Of a DNA stretch of 29,021 nucleotides, positions 22,091 through 28,993 are shown one piece after another. The first letter of the stretch is position 1. Every line of letters starts with the position of its first letter. The stretch covers positions 1 through 29,021 of the forward strand of contig LBRX01000010.1 in assembly GCA_000991645.1 (NCBI GenBank), given 5' to 3'. A program made the translations under genes and the position numbers. The stretch comes from Candidatus Moranbacteria bacterium GW2011_GWE2_36_40. GTDB taxonomy: Bacteria > Patescibacteriota > Minisyncoccia > Moranbacterales > GWC2-37-73. The notes below the pieces were generated by a model. It ran no database searches and had not been told where the DNA came from. It saw nothing but the letters and a program-made list of their open reading frames with translations.

Positions 22091-22678
22091 CTATACCAGT
22101 TTCGCAGTCAAAGGATTTCTCAATAGCAAACTGACAAGCTTTTTTGATTTGAATTTCTTCAAATATTCTTTAACTTTATCCTTGTTCAATAAATTCAGAT
22201 TCATTTCCTCGGGATCAAATCTTGCATAGCCATTTAGCGACAGGTATGCCAAATCCAAAAATGCTTTCTCGGGCTCTGCAATCAAAACTCCTTCGTGATT
22301 AGCATAGCCCCAAAATAGTTTTTCATTAAGATGATGATAAATTATATCCGCTTCAGGAGTTTCAATGGTTTTTGTCCTGTTACTAGTTGCAAGTGTGAGA
22401 TGTTGGACCTGCTGGCTCAATATTCCTCGCATTGAAAGTACATATTCGACAGACAAATAGCTTGGGGCATAAACTTCCACAGAAAATTTTTCCCAATCAA
22501 CTTTTTGCAGATCAATAGCGTAAAATTTTTGTCCCAACTTTATTATTTTTCCACCCTTAACCAGGCGACTGAGAACAACCTTGAGTGTTCCCTCTTTAAG
22601 TTCAGCGATTTTACGGATATCCATCAGAGAAAAATATCCCTTGGGAATACCGCTTATTTTATTTAGTAATTTTTGCAT
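22091..22678 (-). CDS. AbiEi-type antitoxin / regulator (locus 2)
   Basis: 195 aa with the AbiEi layout: N-terminal winged helix (about 1-60, LMDIRKIAELKEGTLKVVLS, KLGQKFYAID), then the C-terminal part with YAPSYLSVEYVLSMRGILSQ, YHHLNEKLFWGYANHEGVLI and EPEKAFLDLAYLSLNGYARF. It is the second gene of the pair here: it starts inside the toxin-like gene (20-nt overlap, ATG 22676-22678), which implies coupled translation. It shares only family-level similarity with locus 1, so the two loci are not a recent duplication. Confidence 0.83.
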   Translation of the reverse strand: MQKLLNKISGIPKGYFSLMDIRKIAELKEGTLKVVLSRLVKGGKIIKLGQKFYAIDLQKVDWEKFSVEVYAPSYLSVEYVLSMRGILSQQVQHLTLATSNRTKTIETPEADIIYHHLNEKLFWGYANHEGVLIAEPEKAFLDLAYLSLNGYARFDPEEMNLNLLNKDKVKEYLKKFKSKKLVSLLLRNPLTAKLV

Positions 22679-23345
22679 ATAATTGAGTTACGATCGGATA
22701 ATATTTTTTTGGCAAAAAGACTTTAAGTTCATTTTCAAATTCTTTCTTTGAATATTTTGGCATTTTTTTCGGAAGCTCCAAATTAATTCGAAGAGCTTGT
22801 GAAATGAACCACAGATCAAAAACATCACGTGCTTTCTTTCGATCCATAATCGCATCCTCTTTCATTCTTTTTAATTCTTCTAATGTTGGAACCAGTAAAA
22901 GTGGCTGAAAAACACTAGCTGGGCTTTTTATCAAAGATAATTCCATTTTTAGATTCACTTTCTTCGCAGGTTTATGAATCTCGATTTTGAGTGAAAAATC
23001 ATGTTTCAATTTTTCTTCTCTAATTGCAAACAAAGCAAACATTGTGTTTCTTTTGTCTTTGATATCCTTAAGTGACCAATTTGTATTTTTCTGGACTATT
23101 TTATCAATAAAAGTCTTGAAGTCATTGAATTTTGTTGCCCTAATGACAATTAGATCAATATCTTCCGAAAAACGTGGGCAATCATATGCCAAACGCAAAG
23201 CCGTACCGCCATAAAATGCGATATCAGAACTAAGTTTGTCATTTGCGAATTCATTCAAAAAAAGCATCTCGGCTTCTTCCCTCAAAATCTGGTCTTTTGA
23301 AATTTTTAACTCATCTACGAGCTTAACCAGCTGATTATTGTCCAT
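22659..23345 (-). CDS. AbiEii-type nucleotidyltransferase toxin (locus 2)
   Basis: 228 aa with the nucleotidyltransferase signature IAFYGGTALRLAYDCPRFSE, then DIDLIV (GG and DxD), and EELKRMKEDAIMDRKKARDVFDLWFI with the conserved Lys and RD-x-FD motif; the C-terminal helix QLYAKITK overlaps the antitoxin start. Family-typical length. It is transcribed first, directly behind a strong promoter with an operator-like inverted repeat, the reverse of the usual antitoxin-first order and of locus 1. Confidence 0.87.
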   Translation of the reverse strand: MDNNQLVKLVDELKISKDQILREEAEMLFLNEFANDKLSSDIAFYGGTALRLAYDCPRFSEDIDLIVIRATKFNDFKTFIDKIVQKNTNWSLKDIKDKRNTMFALFAIREEKLKHDFSLKIEIHKPAKKVNLKMELSLIKSPASVFQPLLLVPTLEELKRMKEDAIMDRKKARDVFDLWFISQALRINLELPKKMPKYSKKEFENELKVFLPKKYYPIVTQLYAKITK

Positions 23346-23363
23346 ATTTATGATGTAAGATAA

Positions 23364-23379
23364 TTAACATTATTGTTAA
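23364..23379. promoter_or_regulatory. Operator-like inverted repeat of AbiE locus 2
   Basis: TTAACA-N4-TGTTAA, overlapping the expected transcription start of the locus-2 promoter; a plausible site for the winged-helix antitoxin. Position is seen, binding is inferred. Confidence 0.5.
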
Positions 23380-23383
23380 CTTT

Positions 23384-23412
23384 ATTGTATCATATAAATA
23401 TGGGAGTGTCAA
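23384..23412 (-). promoter_or_regulatory. Promoter of AbiE locus 2
   Basis: Perfect TTGACA (23407-23412), 17-nt spacer, TGA-TACAAT (-10 at 23384-23389). The same TGATACAAT extended -10 is used by AbiE locus 1. Confidence 0.75.
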
Positions 23413-23437
23413 GACTTATTCCTTTCTTTTTCATCTA

Positions 23438-25459
23438 TTACTTAAACAAACAATTCAGCAACATGTTCATTTTTAAATTAACCCCGGAAAAAATGTTTTT
23501 GAAGAACAAAGTTGCATAGTGTTCTTTTTTTGGAACTTCAGATGTGAAAAAATATATTCCATCAATTTCCCGCACAGTTTCAGCACCCAAAACACGCGGC
23601 TGACTTTGCAACAATTCAATTCTGACTTTATCGTTATTTAGTGCTAGTAATTTATTTTCCCCCAAAGTTTTCTTCAGTATCATTCTCTCCTCAGATGAGG
23701 AGAGATGCCCAACGGGCAGAGAGGTTTGAGCATTGTCCTCAACTACACTGTTTTTTGTATCCCCGCCTGCAACGCTTTGTGTAGCAATGCGGGCAGGTTG
23801 TTTTTTGGTTAATATATCTTGTTTGACTCCAAGCCACTCCCATCCACCTTTAACTTTCACGTACACTTCCCCATCCGCAATCGATTTATTGGGAGATTTA
23901 TATTTCATCTCATGGGCAACTTTTCCGTCAGGATATCTGAGTTGAATTTTAGATTTGGTATTGTTAAGCGTGAAACTTGAAACATTGTTTGTGATCTGTT
24001 TTTCTTTCTTCCCTTTTATAATGACATCTTCTCTAATTGGATGATTGATAAAATTTTTCCAACCAGTTGCGATGCTCCAACCATTCAAGTTTATTTTATT
24101 TTTTGATTTGTTTTGCACAGTAATATATTCAACTCCTGCGTCAGTTCCAGCAGGATTAGCGCTAATGGCAATGATTTTTACTTCCGGATGGGGAAATTTT
24201 TTAACTTCCACAACAAAATTTTTCAAAACATCTTCATTTCCATCTGATAATTTCACAGAGCCATTATATGTTCCAACATTTTCATATTTATGTCTGGTTT
24301 TTGCCAAATAACTTCCATGACCATCTCCAAATTCCCAACTTATTTTTACGCTGTCACCATCAGTGTCTCCAGTTGAAACAAAAAAGTCTGCGTACACATT
24401 TACAAAAACATCGTCGTCTATTTTTATCTTTCCATAAGGCTGGCTATTAAAAATATTTTTCTTTCCTTCAGTCAAGAATTGACTCCAAGACCAAAAACTT
24501 CCATTGAAGTTGTACGAACGTCCTTTTTTTGCACTACCTTCATAACCAACACTAAAAACGGCAGTTGTATCGGTTGGATTATACAGTCCAAGAAATTCTC
24601 CTTGCGTGTCATTAAGAGCCAGCGTACATTTTTTGTCAGCATTATTTTTAAGAGTCAAAAATCTTGAGATCGCAGGATCAATGCTGTTTCCAGTCAAAGC
24701 GCAAGTTTTTCCTGCTCTATCTTTCAAATACCAACCTTCCAAATTTTCAACTTTGTCGCTTGAGCTGTACAGCTCAACAAATTCTTCTAACCCAGAATTT
24801 TTCAAAGGTGCTGGAAAAATTTCATTGATAATTATTTTATCTGAATATTTTTTTGGTTCTGACACGGGATCTTCTTCGCCATCTTTTTCACATAATGCCA
24901 ACTCGTCATTATCCATAATGGCTAAATTTTTTGGAAAATAATCAGAAACAACAAAAAAATTATCCTCTGTATCCTTTTTCAGAACTTTGGCTGCTGCTAT
25001 GTTTTCAAGATATACATGTGATCCGATAAAAAAATGTGCATTATTCCCCCATGTTATTGAGTCAACAATTTCTTCGTTATCAACAAGCGCAATGCTATAG
25101 TTTTCAGAAAGAGTGGCACTTGTTGATTGATCTGCCTTGATTGCATCCGCAAAATTAGAATTACTCCAAAGAAAATATCCTTTGGCAGCAATGATTGTCT
25201 TTGCAGATAAAACTTTTATGGACGACTCTGTTCCAGAACTCGTCCTTTTTCTCAATTTCCAACCAGAAATATCAACATCCTCACAACCTGAATTGTATAG
25301 TTCTATAAAATCATCATTGGCATTATTTCCTTTAATTTGCACGGCACTTATTTTTACTGAATTGTCAGCTCTGCAATCATCATTAGCAAAAATAAAAAGC
25401 GCCACAAAAAGTAGCACTAATGGTGTTTGATATTTGAATAATTTTTTAATCCGTAACAT
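23438..25459 (-). CDS. Secreted surface protein with lamin-tail and PKD domains
   Basis: 673 aa from ATG 25459 (GTG 25498 is possible but adds a non-signal extension). A signal peptide (about 1-31, KKLFKYQTPLVLLFVALFIF) precedes lamin-tail-like domains at about 34-150 (VKISAVQIKGNNANDDFIEL, DISGWKLRKRT), 208-325 (IINEIFPAPL, LEEFVELYSSSD, LEGWYLKDR) and 426-545 (EVKIIAISANPAGTDAGVEY, INLNGWSIATGW), with a PKD domain at about 345-420 (ISWEFGDGHGSYLAKTRHKY). Such proteins are common on CPR cell surfaces; role unknown, probably binding or nuclease-partner scaffolds. Residues about 555-590 are translated from two palindromic repeats (PARIATQSVAGG and SLPVGHLSSSEER). No LPXTG-type anchor; the end is hydrophobic (FFKNIFSGV). 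Confidence 0.82.
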   Translation of the reverse strand: MLRIKKLFKYQTPLVLLFVALFIFANDDCRADNSVKISAVQIKGNNANDDFIELYNSGCEDVDISGWKLRKRTSSGTESSIKVLSAKTIIAAKGYFLWSNSNFADAIKADQSTSATLSENYSIALVDNEEIVDSITWGNNAHFFIGSHVYLENIAAAKVLKKDTEDNFFVVSDYFPKNLAIMDNDELALCEKDGEEDPVSEPKKYSDKIIINEIFPAPLKNSGLEEFVELYSSSDKVENLEGWYLKDRAGKTCALTGNSIDPAISRFLTLKNNADKKCTLALNDTQGEFLGLYNPTDTTAVFSVGYEGSAKKGRSYNFNGSFWSWSQFLTEGKKNIFNSQPYGKIKIDDDVFVNVYADFFVSTGDTDGDSVKISWEFGDGHGSYLAKTRHKYENVGTYNGSVKLSDGNEDVLKNFVVEVKKFPHPEVKIIAISANPAGTDAGVEYITVQNKSKNKINLNGWSIATGWKNFINHPIREDVIIKGKKEKQITNNVSSFTLNNTKSKIQLRYPDGKVAHEMKYKSPNKSIADGEVYVKVKGGWEWLGVKQDILTKKQPARIATQSVAGGDTKNSVVEDNAQTSLPVGHLSSSEERMILKKTLGENKLLALNNDKVRIELLQSQPRVLGAETVREIDGIYFFTSEVPKKEHYATLFFKNIFSGVNLKMNMLLNCLFK
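23684..23718. repeat. Double palindrome inside the lamin-tail gene
   Basis: TCTCTCCTCA / TGAGGAGAGA (23684-23705, 2-nt centre) next to TGCCC / GGGCA (23706-23718). Translated in frame as part of LPVGHLSSSEER. Confidence 0.75.
23761..23797. repeat. CCGCCTGCAACG palindromic repeat inside the lamin-tail gene
   Basis: CCCCGCCTGCAACG at the left and GCAATGCGGGCAGG at the right, imperfect inverted arms. The same core words (CCTGCCCG ... GCAATCGTTGCAGGCGGG) form the centre of the repeat in the Mur ligase gene. Translated here as PARIATQSVAGG. Confidence 0.8.
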
Positions 25460-25532
25460 AAAAACGTCACGGACTTTTTGTTTTTGTCTTAATTCCACCC
25501 GAATTTTGCCCCCCCCATTTGAACTATAAAAA

Positions 25533-26111
25533 CTATTCTTCTAATTTTTCTTTTAACATTTCTCCAAGATTTTCTGCTTTTTTGTTTTCGGCTTTTTTCT
25601 GAAGATCCATGATAACATTTTTTACATGATATGGATCTGAAACCGTGCGAAAAACAAATTCACTTTCCTCTCCCGCAGTTTGCACTTTAACATCTCCATA
25701 GTTAATAATCGTCGGCAAAAAACCAACGACTTCGGTTGTGATGTCTTGAATTTTTGCAAACCTAAGTTCACTCACGCTGCGAGTAAACATTCCTTTTTGC
25801 TCAATATTTACAATCCTTTCCGTTGTAATAATCCAAATATCAAAATAATAATCCACCCATATCAAAAAAGAATAAATCCAAATGGCCAAAACAAAAAAAC
25901 TTTCCACAAATTTTGTCAGTGCCTTATATTCATAGTTAAACAATTCAGGAAAAAACATGGGACCATAAAAAATACCTCCAAAAAAAACACCACAAATAAG
26001 AAGAATCAAAAGAAATTGTTGCAACAAATAGAACCAGTTTCTATGCAAAACTCGGACTATTTGTTCATTGCTATCAATGTTCTTGAAATGATATTTCGAA
26101 AATCCTTCCAT
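25533..26111 (-). CDS. Bacterial PH-domain membrane protein (bPH2, YdbS-like)
   Basis: 192 aa from ATG 26111 (TTG 26135 is the alternative). Two close membrane helices (about 28-53 and 68-92: WFYLLQQFLLILLICGVFFG, FVLAIWIYSFLIWVDYYF) are followed by a bacterial pleckstrin-homology-like domain: DIWIITTERIVNIEQKGMFT, ELRFAKIQDITTEVVGFLPT, IINYGDVKVQTAGE. Typical of PF03703 proteins, whose role is unknown. The C-terminus is a charged helix (QKKAENKKAENLGEMLKEKL). The small membrane gene lies 31 nt upstream, probably one operon. Confidence 0.88.
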   Translation of the reverse strand: MEGFSKYHFKNIDSNEQIVRVLHRNWFYLLQQFLLILLICGVFFGGIFYGPMFFPELFNYEYKALTKFVESFFVLAIWIYSFLIWVDYYFDIWIITTERIVNIEQKGMFTRSVSELRFAKIQDITTEVVGFLPTIINYGDVKVQTAGEESEFVFRTVSDPYHVKNVIMDLQKKAENKKAENLGEMLKEKLEE

Positions 26112-26142
26112 AAAAAGTTTTCTTTTTTGGAACAATTATTTA

Positions 26143-26364
26143 TTAAATAATCCCGCCAAAAAACTGCTCCAAATTAATAGCGGTGAACAACACAAAATTA
26201 GTAAACAAAAGCACTCCAGCCACCGGCACAAATATCGCAAGCATCAGCAATCGTGAAAAAAAAGAATACGAATAAAATACAATATGAAAAATAATAAAAA
26301 TGCTCATCAAAAACATCACAAAGAAAACAAGATAGTATAAAATTTGAAAAATTGGAATTAGCAT
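26143..26364 (-). CDS. Small membrane protein upstream of the bPH2 gene
   Basis: 73 aa, nearly all hydrophobic with two to three helices (about 2-27 and 33-62; LMSIFIIFHIVFYSYSFFSR, LLMLAIFVPVAGVLLFTNFV). ATG 26364 is chosen over a TTG at 26379. Family unknown to me; adjacency to the bPH2 gene suggests the two proteins work together in the membrane. Confidence 0.65.
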   Translation of the reverse strand: MLIPIFQILYYLVFFVMFLMSIFIIFHIVFYSYSFFSRLLMLAIFVPVAGVLLFTNFVLFTAINLEQFFGGII

Positions 26365-26425
26365 AAAAATAACTCTCAACTAACAACTTACAACTGATAA
26401 CTTTTTTTATTATACCACAAACTTT

Positions 26426-26560
26426 GTCATTCCCGTGAAAACGGGAATCCAGGTTCGACGCAAATTAATATTATGCACCACGAATAAAATAATTTATTGA
26501 AATTAAGTGGGGCTGGATTCCGGGTCCCTCCAAAGGCGGGCACGGCAAGCCCGGAATGAC
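26426..26560. repeat. GTCATTCC element with inverted ends, MITE-like
   Basis: Starts GTCATTCCCGTGAAAACGGG and ends AGCCCGGAATGAC; both ends are themselves hairpins (TTCCCGT/ACGGGAA and TTCCGGG/CCCGGAA), enclosing about 60 nt of AT-rich sequence. No obvious target duplication. It fills the gap upstream of the small membrane gene and right after ruvB. The same ends are found inside the Mur ligase gene at 5863-5920. Confidence 0.8.
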
Positions 26561-26568
26561 ATTATTTT

Positions 26569-27533
26569 TTAAACCAATTTTCTTTGGTTGTCTTGGGGCA
26601 TATCAATTCCCATGTGAGCATAACCATGCTCAGTTACCATTCGTCCGCGTGGAGTTCTTGTCAAAAAGCCCAATTGAATCAAAAATGGTTCATAAACATC
26701 TTCGATTGTTTCAATTTCTTCCGAAGTGGCAGCAGCAATTGTAGAAATCCCAACTGGCCCGCCATTAAATTTTTTAATAATGGTTTCCAAAATAAAACGA
26801 TCTGTCGGTTCAAGTCCAAGCTGATCAACATCCATCATCTCTAACGCTTTTCTAGCAATTGCGCTATCAATTTTTTGATGATCATTGATTTGAGCATAAT
26901 CTCTCACACGTTTAATGATTCTATTTCCAACGCGAGGGGTTTTTCTGCTTGAAATTGCAATTTCTTTTGCACCACTGTCTTCAAGCGGTATCCCCAAAAT
27001 TTTACCAGAGCGATGAATGATACTCTTCATTTCATCTTCATTATAAAATTCGAGGCGATGTATTGCGCCAAAACGATTTCGCAGTGGATTAGAAAGTGCT
27101 CCTAATCTGGTTGTGGCTCCAATGAGCGTAAATTTAGGTAAATCAAGTTGGAGTGTTCGAGCCGATGGTCCTTTGCCGATAATCACATCCAGTTTATAAT
27201 CCTCCATGGCTGGGTAAAGAACCTCTTCAATCAATTTATTTAAACGATGAATTTCATCAATGAAAAGAACATCGCCATCTTGCAGGTTAGTCAAAATTGA
27301 CCCAAGGTCGCCGACTCTTTCAATAGCTGGTCCTGATGTCACTTTAATATTAACACCCATTTCATTAGCGATAATATGAGCCAGGGTTGTCTTTCCAAGT
27401 CCAGCTGGGCCATAAAGCAGCACGTGCTCAATAGATTCTCCTTTTGTTGTCCGACATATTCACTCAAACGCTGCGGTCTAAGTGTTGTGTCCAAAACAAC
27501 ATCATCTTCTTGTTCTTCAGAGGTAGTAATCAT
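26569..27533 (-). pseudogene. ruvB: ruvB disrupted by an internal out-of-frame deletion
   Basis: RuvB is the AAA+ hexameric motor of branch migration. The 5' part (ATG 27533, DVVLDTTLRPQRLSEYVGQQ, K) and the 3' part (KGESIEHVLLYGPAGLGKTT, then NEMGVNIKVTSGPAIERVGD, LFIDEIHRL, GATTRLGALSNPLRNRFG, GFLTRTPRGRMVTEHGYAHM) are both excellent RuvB, but in different frames. They meet near 27440-27446. Between VGQ and the Gly of GES the family has about 17 residues; only 5 nt remain, so about 46 nt are missing. Frame 1 runs on to a stop at 27339; the second part can only start at the TTG/ATG-like codons near Walker A, so no full RuvB is made. The rest (Walker A, Walker B DEIH, sensor 1 and arginine finger) is intact, so the loss is recent or an assembly fault. 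Confidence 0.92.
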
Positions 27534-27587
27534 AAACGTGCAGCGCATAACGTAAAACGTGTAGCGTATTTATACTTCTTTTTTATT

Positions 27588-27617
27588 CTTATATTTATGT
27601 TAAGCCAAATTTATCAA
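27588..27617 (-). promoter_or_regulatory. Promoter of ruvB
   Basis: TTGATA (27612-27617), 18-nt spacer, TATAAG (27588-27593) on the minus strand, about 55 nt before ATG 27533. The leader contains an ACGTTATGCGCTGCACGTTT simple repeat. Confidence 0.5.
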
Positions 27618-27794
27618 AAAAGCTAGTGATATAAATCAGAAAATTTTAAAAGATTGAAAATACTGAAACAAATACCATGTTCGAACGTATTATTTTATAC
27701 AAGCAGGCAGTTTGCTAATTTTTTGCATGTTTAGCAATATTTTGGCTCTTGTTTCATGTTTTATGTTCCATGCTCCATGTTTGCGCAGCATAAC
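27618..27794. other. Gene-free AT-rich spacer with simple repeats
   Basis: No open frame with coding character. It holds AGCAGGCAGTTTGCTAA / TTTAGCAAT words and a CATG-rich tract (TTCATGTTTTATGTTCCATG, then CTCCATGTT at 27750-27780). Confidence 0.5.
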
Positions 27795-27823
27795 TTGACA
27801 AGAAAACAAAGCTGTGCTAAGCT
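27795..27823 (+). promoter_or_regulatory. Promoter of the structured RNA candidate
   Basis: Perfect TTGACA (27795-27800), 17-nt spacer, TGC-TAAGCT (-10 at 27818-27823, weak hexamer with extended TGn). Confidence 0.5.
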
Positions 27824-27829
27824 TAACCA

Positions 27830-28071
27830 TCAAGTGAGAAAAGTACATTTGTTTTTATTGTCCTGTAGACAGTTGGGGGCTTCTATCTTTTGTCCTCAAT
27901 ATCGGTTGCTTTTTTGTCCAGACATGGGCCCGGCGGTTTCGGCTGCTTGACACCTCGACACTGCAACTTCCCCGGGGGATCTATTTCCTGGGACTTGTCT
28001 ACAGAACAATGAACACAAGTTGCACTTGTTTCCGAAAAAAACCTTCAAGCTTAGCGCTAGAAGGTTTTTTT
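27830..28071 (+). ncRNA. Structured non-coding RNA, 6S-like rod (candidate)
   Basis: A promoter-to-terminator unit of about 240 nt with no coding frame. The ends of the core pair in a long closing stem: ATTGT-C-CTGTAGACA (27857-27871) with TGTCTACAG-A-ACAAT (27996-28010), one mismatch, extendable by three pairs. Further in, GTCCT (27892-27896) pairs with GGGAC (27990-27994), GTTGC (27905-27909) with GCAAC (27963-27967), TGTC (27915-27918) with GACA (27957-27960), and GCGG with CTGC near the tip. Nested stems with large one-sided bulges make an unbranched rod of about 155 nt, the general plan of 6S RNA, which traps sigma-70 RNA polymerase. No tRNA-like end (against tmRNA) and no SRP-type GGAA loop. 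The 6S identity is inference. Confidence 0.5.
28035..28071 (+). terminator. Terminator of the structured RNA
   Basis: AAAAAAACCTTC / GAAGGTTTTTTT, a 12-bp stem (28035-28046 with 28060-28071) with a 13-nt loop, ending in seven T. Confidence 0.88.
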
Positions 28072-28077
28072 GTTATG

Positions 28078-28113
28078 AAAAAGTGCATCCCGTGATTCCG
28101 AGATGCACTTTTT
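28078..28113. terminator. Terminator of the SDR-like gene
   Basis: AAAAAGTGCATC / GATGCACTTTTT, 12-bp stem (28078-28089 with 28102-28113), 1 nt after the minus-strand stop at 28115. A/T runs on both sides give a U-tract on either strand. Confidence 0.88.
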
Positions 28114-28114
28114 T

Positions 28115-28918
28115 TCATTTATTGATGGTTTCCGCAAGTCTTCTTGGCACCATCTGCTGATCCATATAGTATTCAGCGGAAAAACCTTCCCAGTGTCTGA
28201 AGACATCATTTTTATGAAATCCACCATGATTGTTCACATTGAGAGTTCGCACAACTTCACTGGCAAGCATGCTCGGAGAAAGCCAAGCAGTTTGGTCTGC
28301 ATCTGTTTGGGTAAAAACAAATGGGCGCATGAGCAACTCGTGAGGACAAAACACTGAGCTGATGTCAAACTTGAACATTCCAACTTTTCCAGAGGCATTC
28401 TCTTTCATAAATGCTTCCGTCTTTTCCATTGTATTCCACCATGAATACAGAATTCGTGGTTGATGTCTGTCAGCAAGCCCCCCAAAAATCACACAATCAA
28501 TGTTATTTTTTGCCCTCAATATAATGTTTTTACTAAATAGACTGAGAACATCATAAGACAAAAATTTAACAACATCATTGATGCCGTCCTTGTCATTGTC
28601 GCCTTCAATTTCAAAATGGCCCTCGCTATCAATTTCAAAAAGATATGCCCCGACGCAATGAACATAGGTAACACGAGAGAATTCTTCAAAGTTTATATTT
28701 CCAATAAAGTCAGCAACATCTTGGATATCAAATGCCACCGAACATAGGAATGTTACAAGGGGTAGTTTCCCCGCTTTTGAACCAACAAAGTCTCTCCAAC
28801 TTAATGCTTTTCTAGTCAACCCAAAAATAACAACATTCTTTTTTTGACCGTATTTCTCCATCAAGGCACTTCCAATAGCCCCTGTCACTCCATTGATTAT
28901 CACTAGTTGCTTTTTCAT
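28115..28918 (-). CDS. SDR-like NAD(P)-binding Rossmann protein
   Basis: 267 aa. The start VIINGVTGAIGSALMEKYGQ has the TGxxGxIG-type dinucleotide-binding loop of short-chain dehydrogenases, and NNIDCVIFGGLADRH followed by YSWWNTMEKTEAFMKENA resembles the catalytic S-Y-K region, but the spacing of Tyr to Lys (8) is not the classical YxxxK, so activity is doubtful. Residues about 100-112 hold DNDKDGIND, a DxDxDGxxD calcium-loop-like motif not usual in SDRs. The reading frame ends PRRLAETINK. AAGGA lies 5 nt before ATG 28918. Possible oxidoreductase or sugar-nucleotide-binding protein; no pathway partner nearby. Confidence 0.68.
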   Translation of the reverse strand: MKKQLVIINGVTGAIGSALMEKYGQKKNVVIFGLTRKALSWRDFVGSKAGKLPLVTFLCSVAFDIQDVADFIGNINFEEFSRVTYVHCVGAYLFEIDSEGHFEIEGDNDKDGINDVVKFLSYDVLSLFSKNIILRAKNNIDCVIFGGLADRHQPRILYSWWNTMEKTEAFMKENASGKVGMFKFDISSVFCPHELLMRPFVFTQTDADQTAWLSPSMLASEVVRTLNVNNHGGFHKNDVFRHWEGFSAEYYMDQQMVPRRLAETINK

Positions 28919-28956
28919 GACATCCTTGTATGATACAGTTAAGATTTTGACAATTT

Positions 28957-28993
28957 AAAAAGAAGCCTTTATCCTAAAATCAAAGGATAGAGG
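28957..28993 (-). terminator. Terminator of a gene beyond the right edge
   Basis: On the minus strand CCTCTATCCT pairs with AGGATAAAGG (28984-28993 with 28966-28975, 8-nt loop, one G-U), followed by CTTCTTTTT. Suggests a minus-strand gene ending just outside. The rest of 28994-29021 shows only a CCCT/AGGG hairpin. Confidence 0.6.

Noticed and set aside
25680..26150. A 156-codon plus-strand frame opposite the bPH2 gene
   Set aside because: Lysine/asparagine-rich shadow of a membrane gene; no ribosome site.
27339..27548. The 69-codon frame at the ruvB 5' end as a separate small gene
   Set aside because: Its first part is plain RuvB N-terminus and the rest is out-of-frame RuvB sequence.
5000..27800. 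CRISPR array from the recurring repeats
   Set aside because: The repeats are dispersed palindromes of unequal length without regular spacers, and no cas genes are present.
27830..28071. tmRNA or SRP RNA as identity of the structured RNA
   Set aside because: No tRNA-like acceptor end or tag frame, and no SRP domain IV loop pattern.
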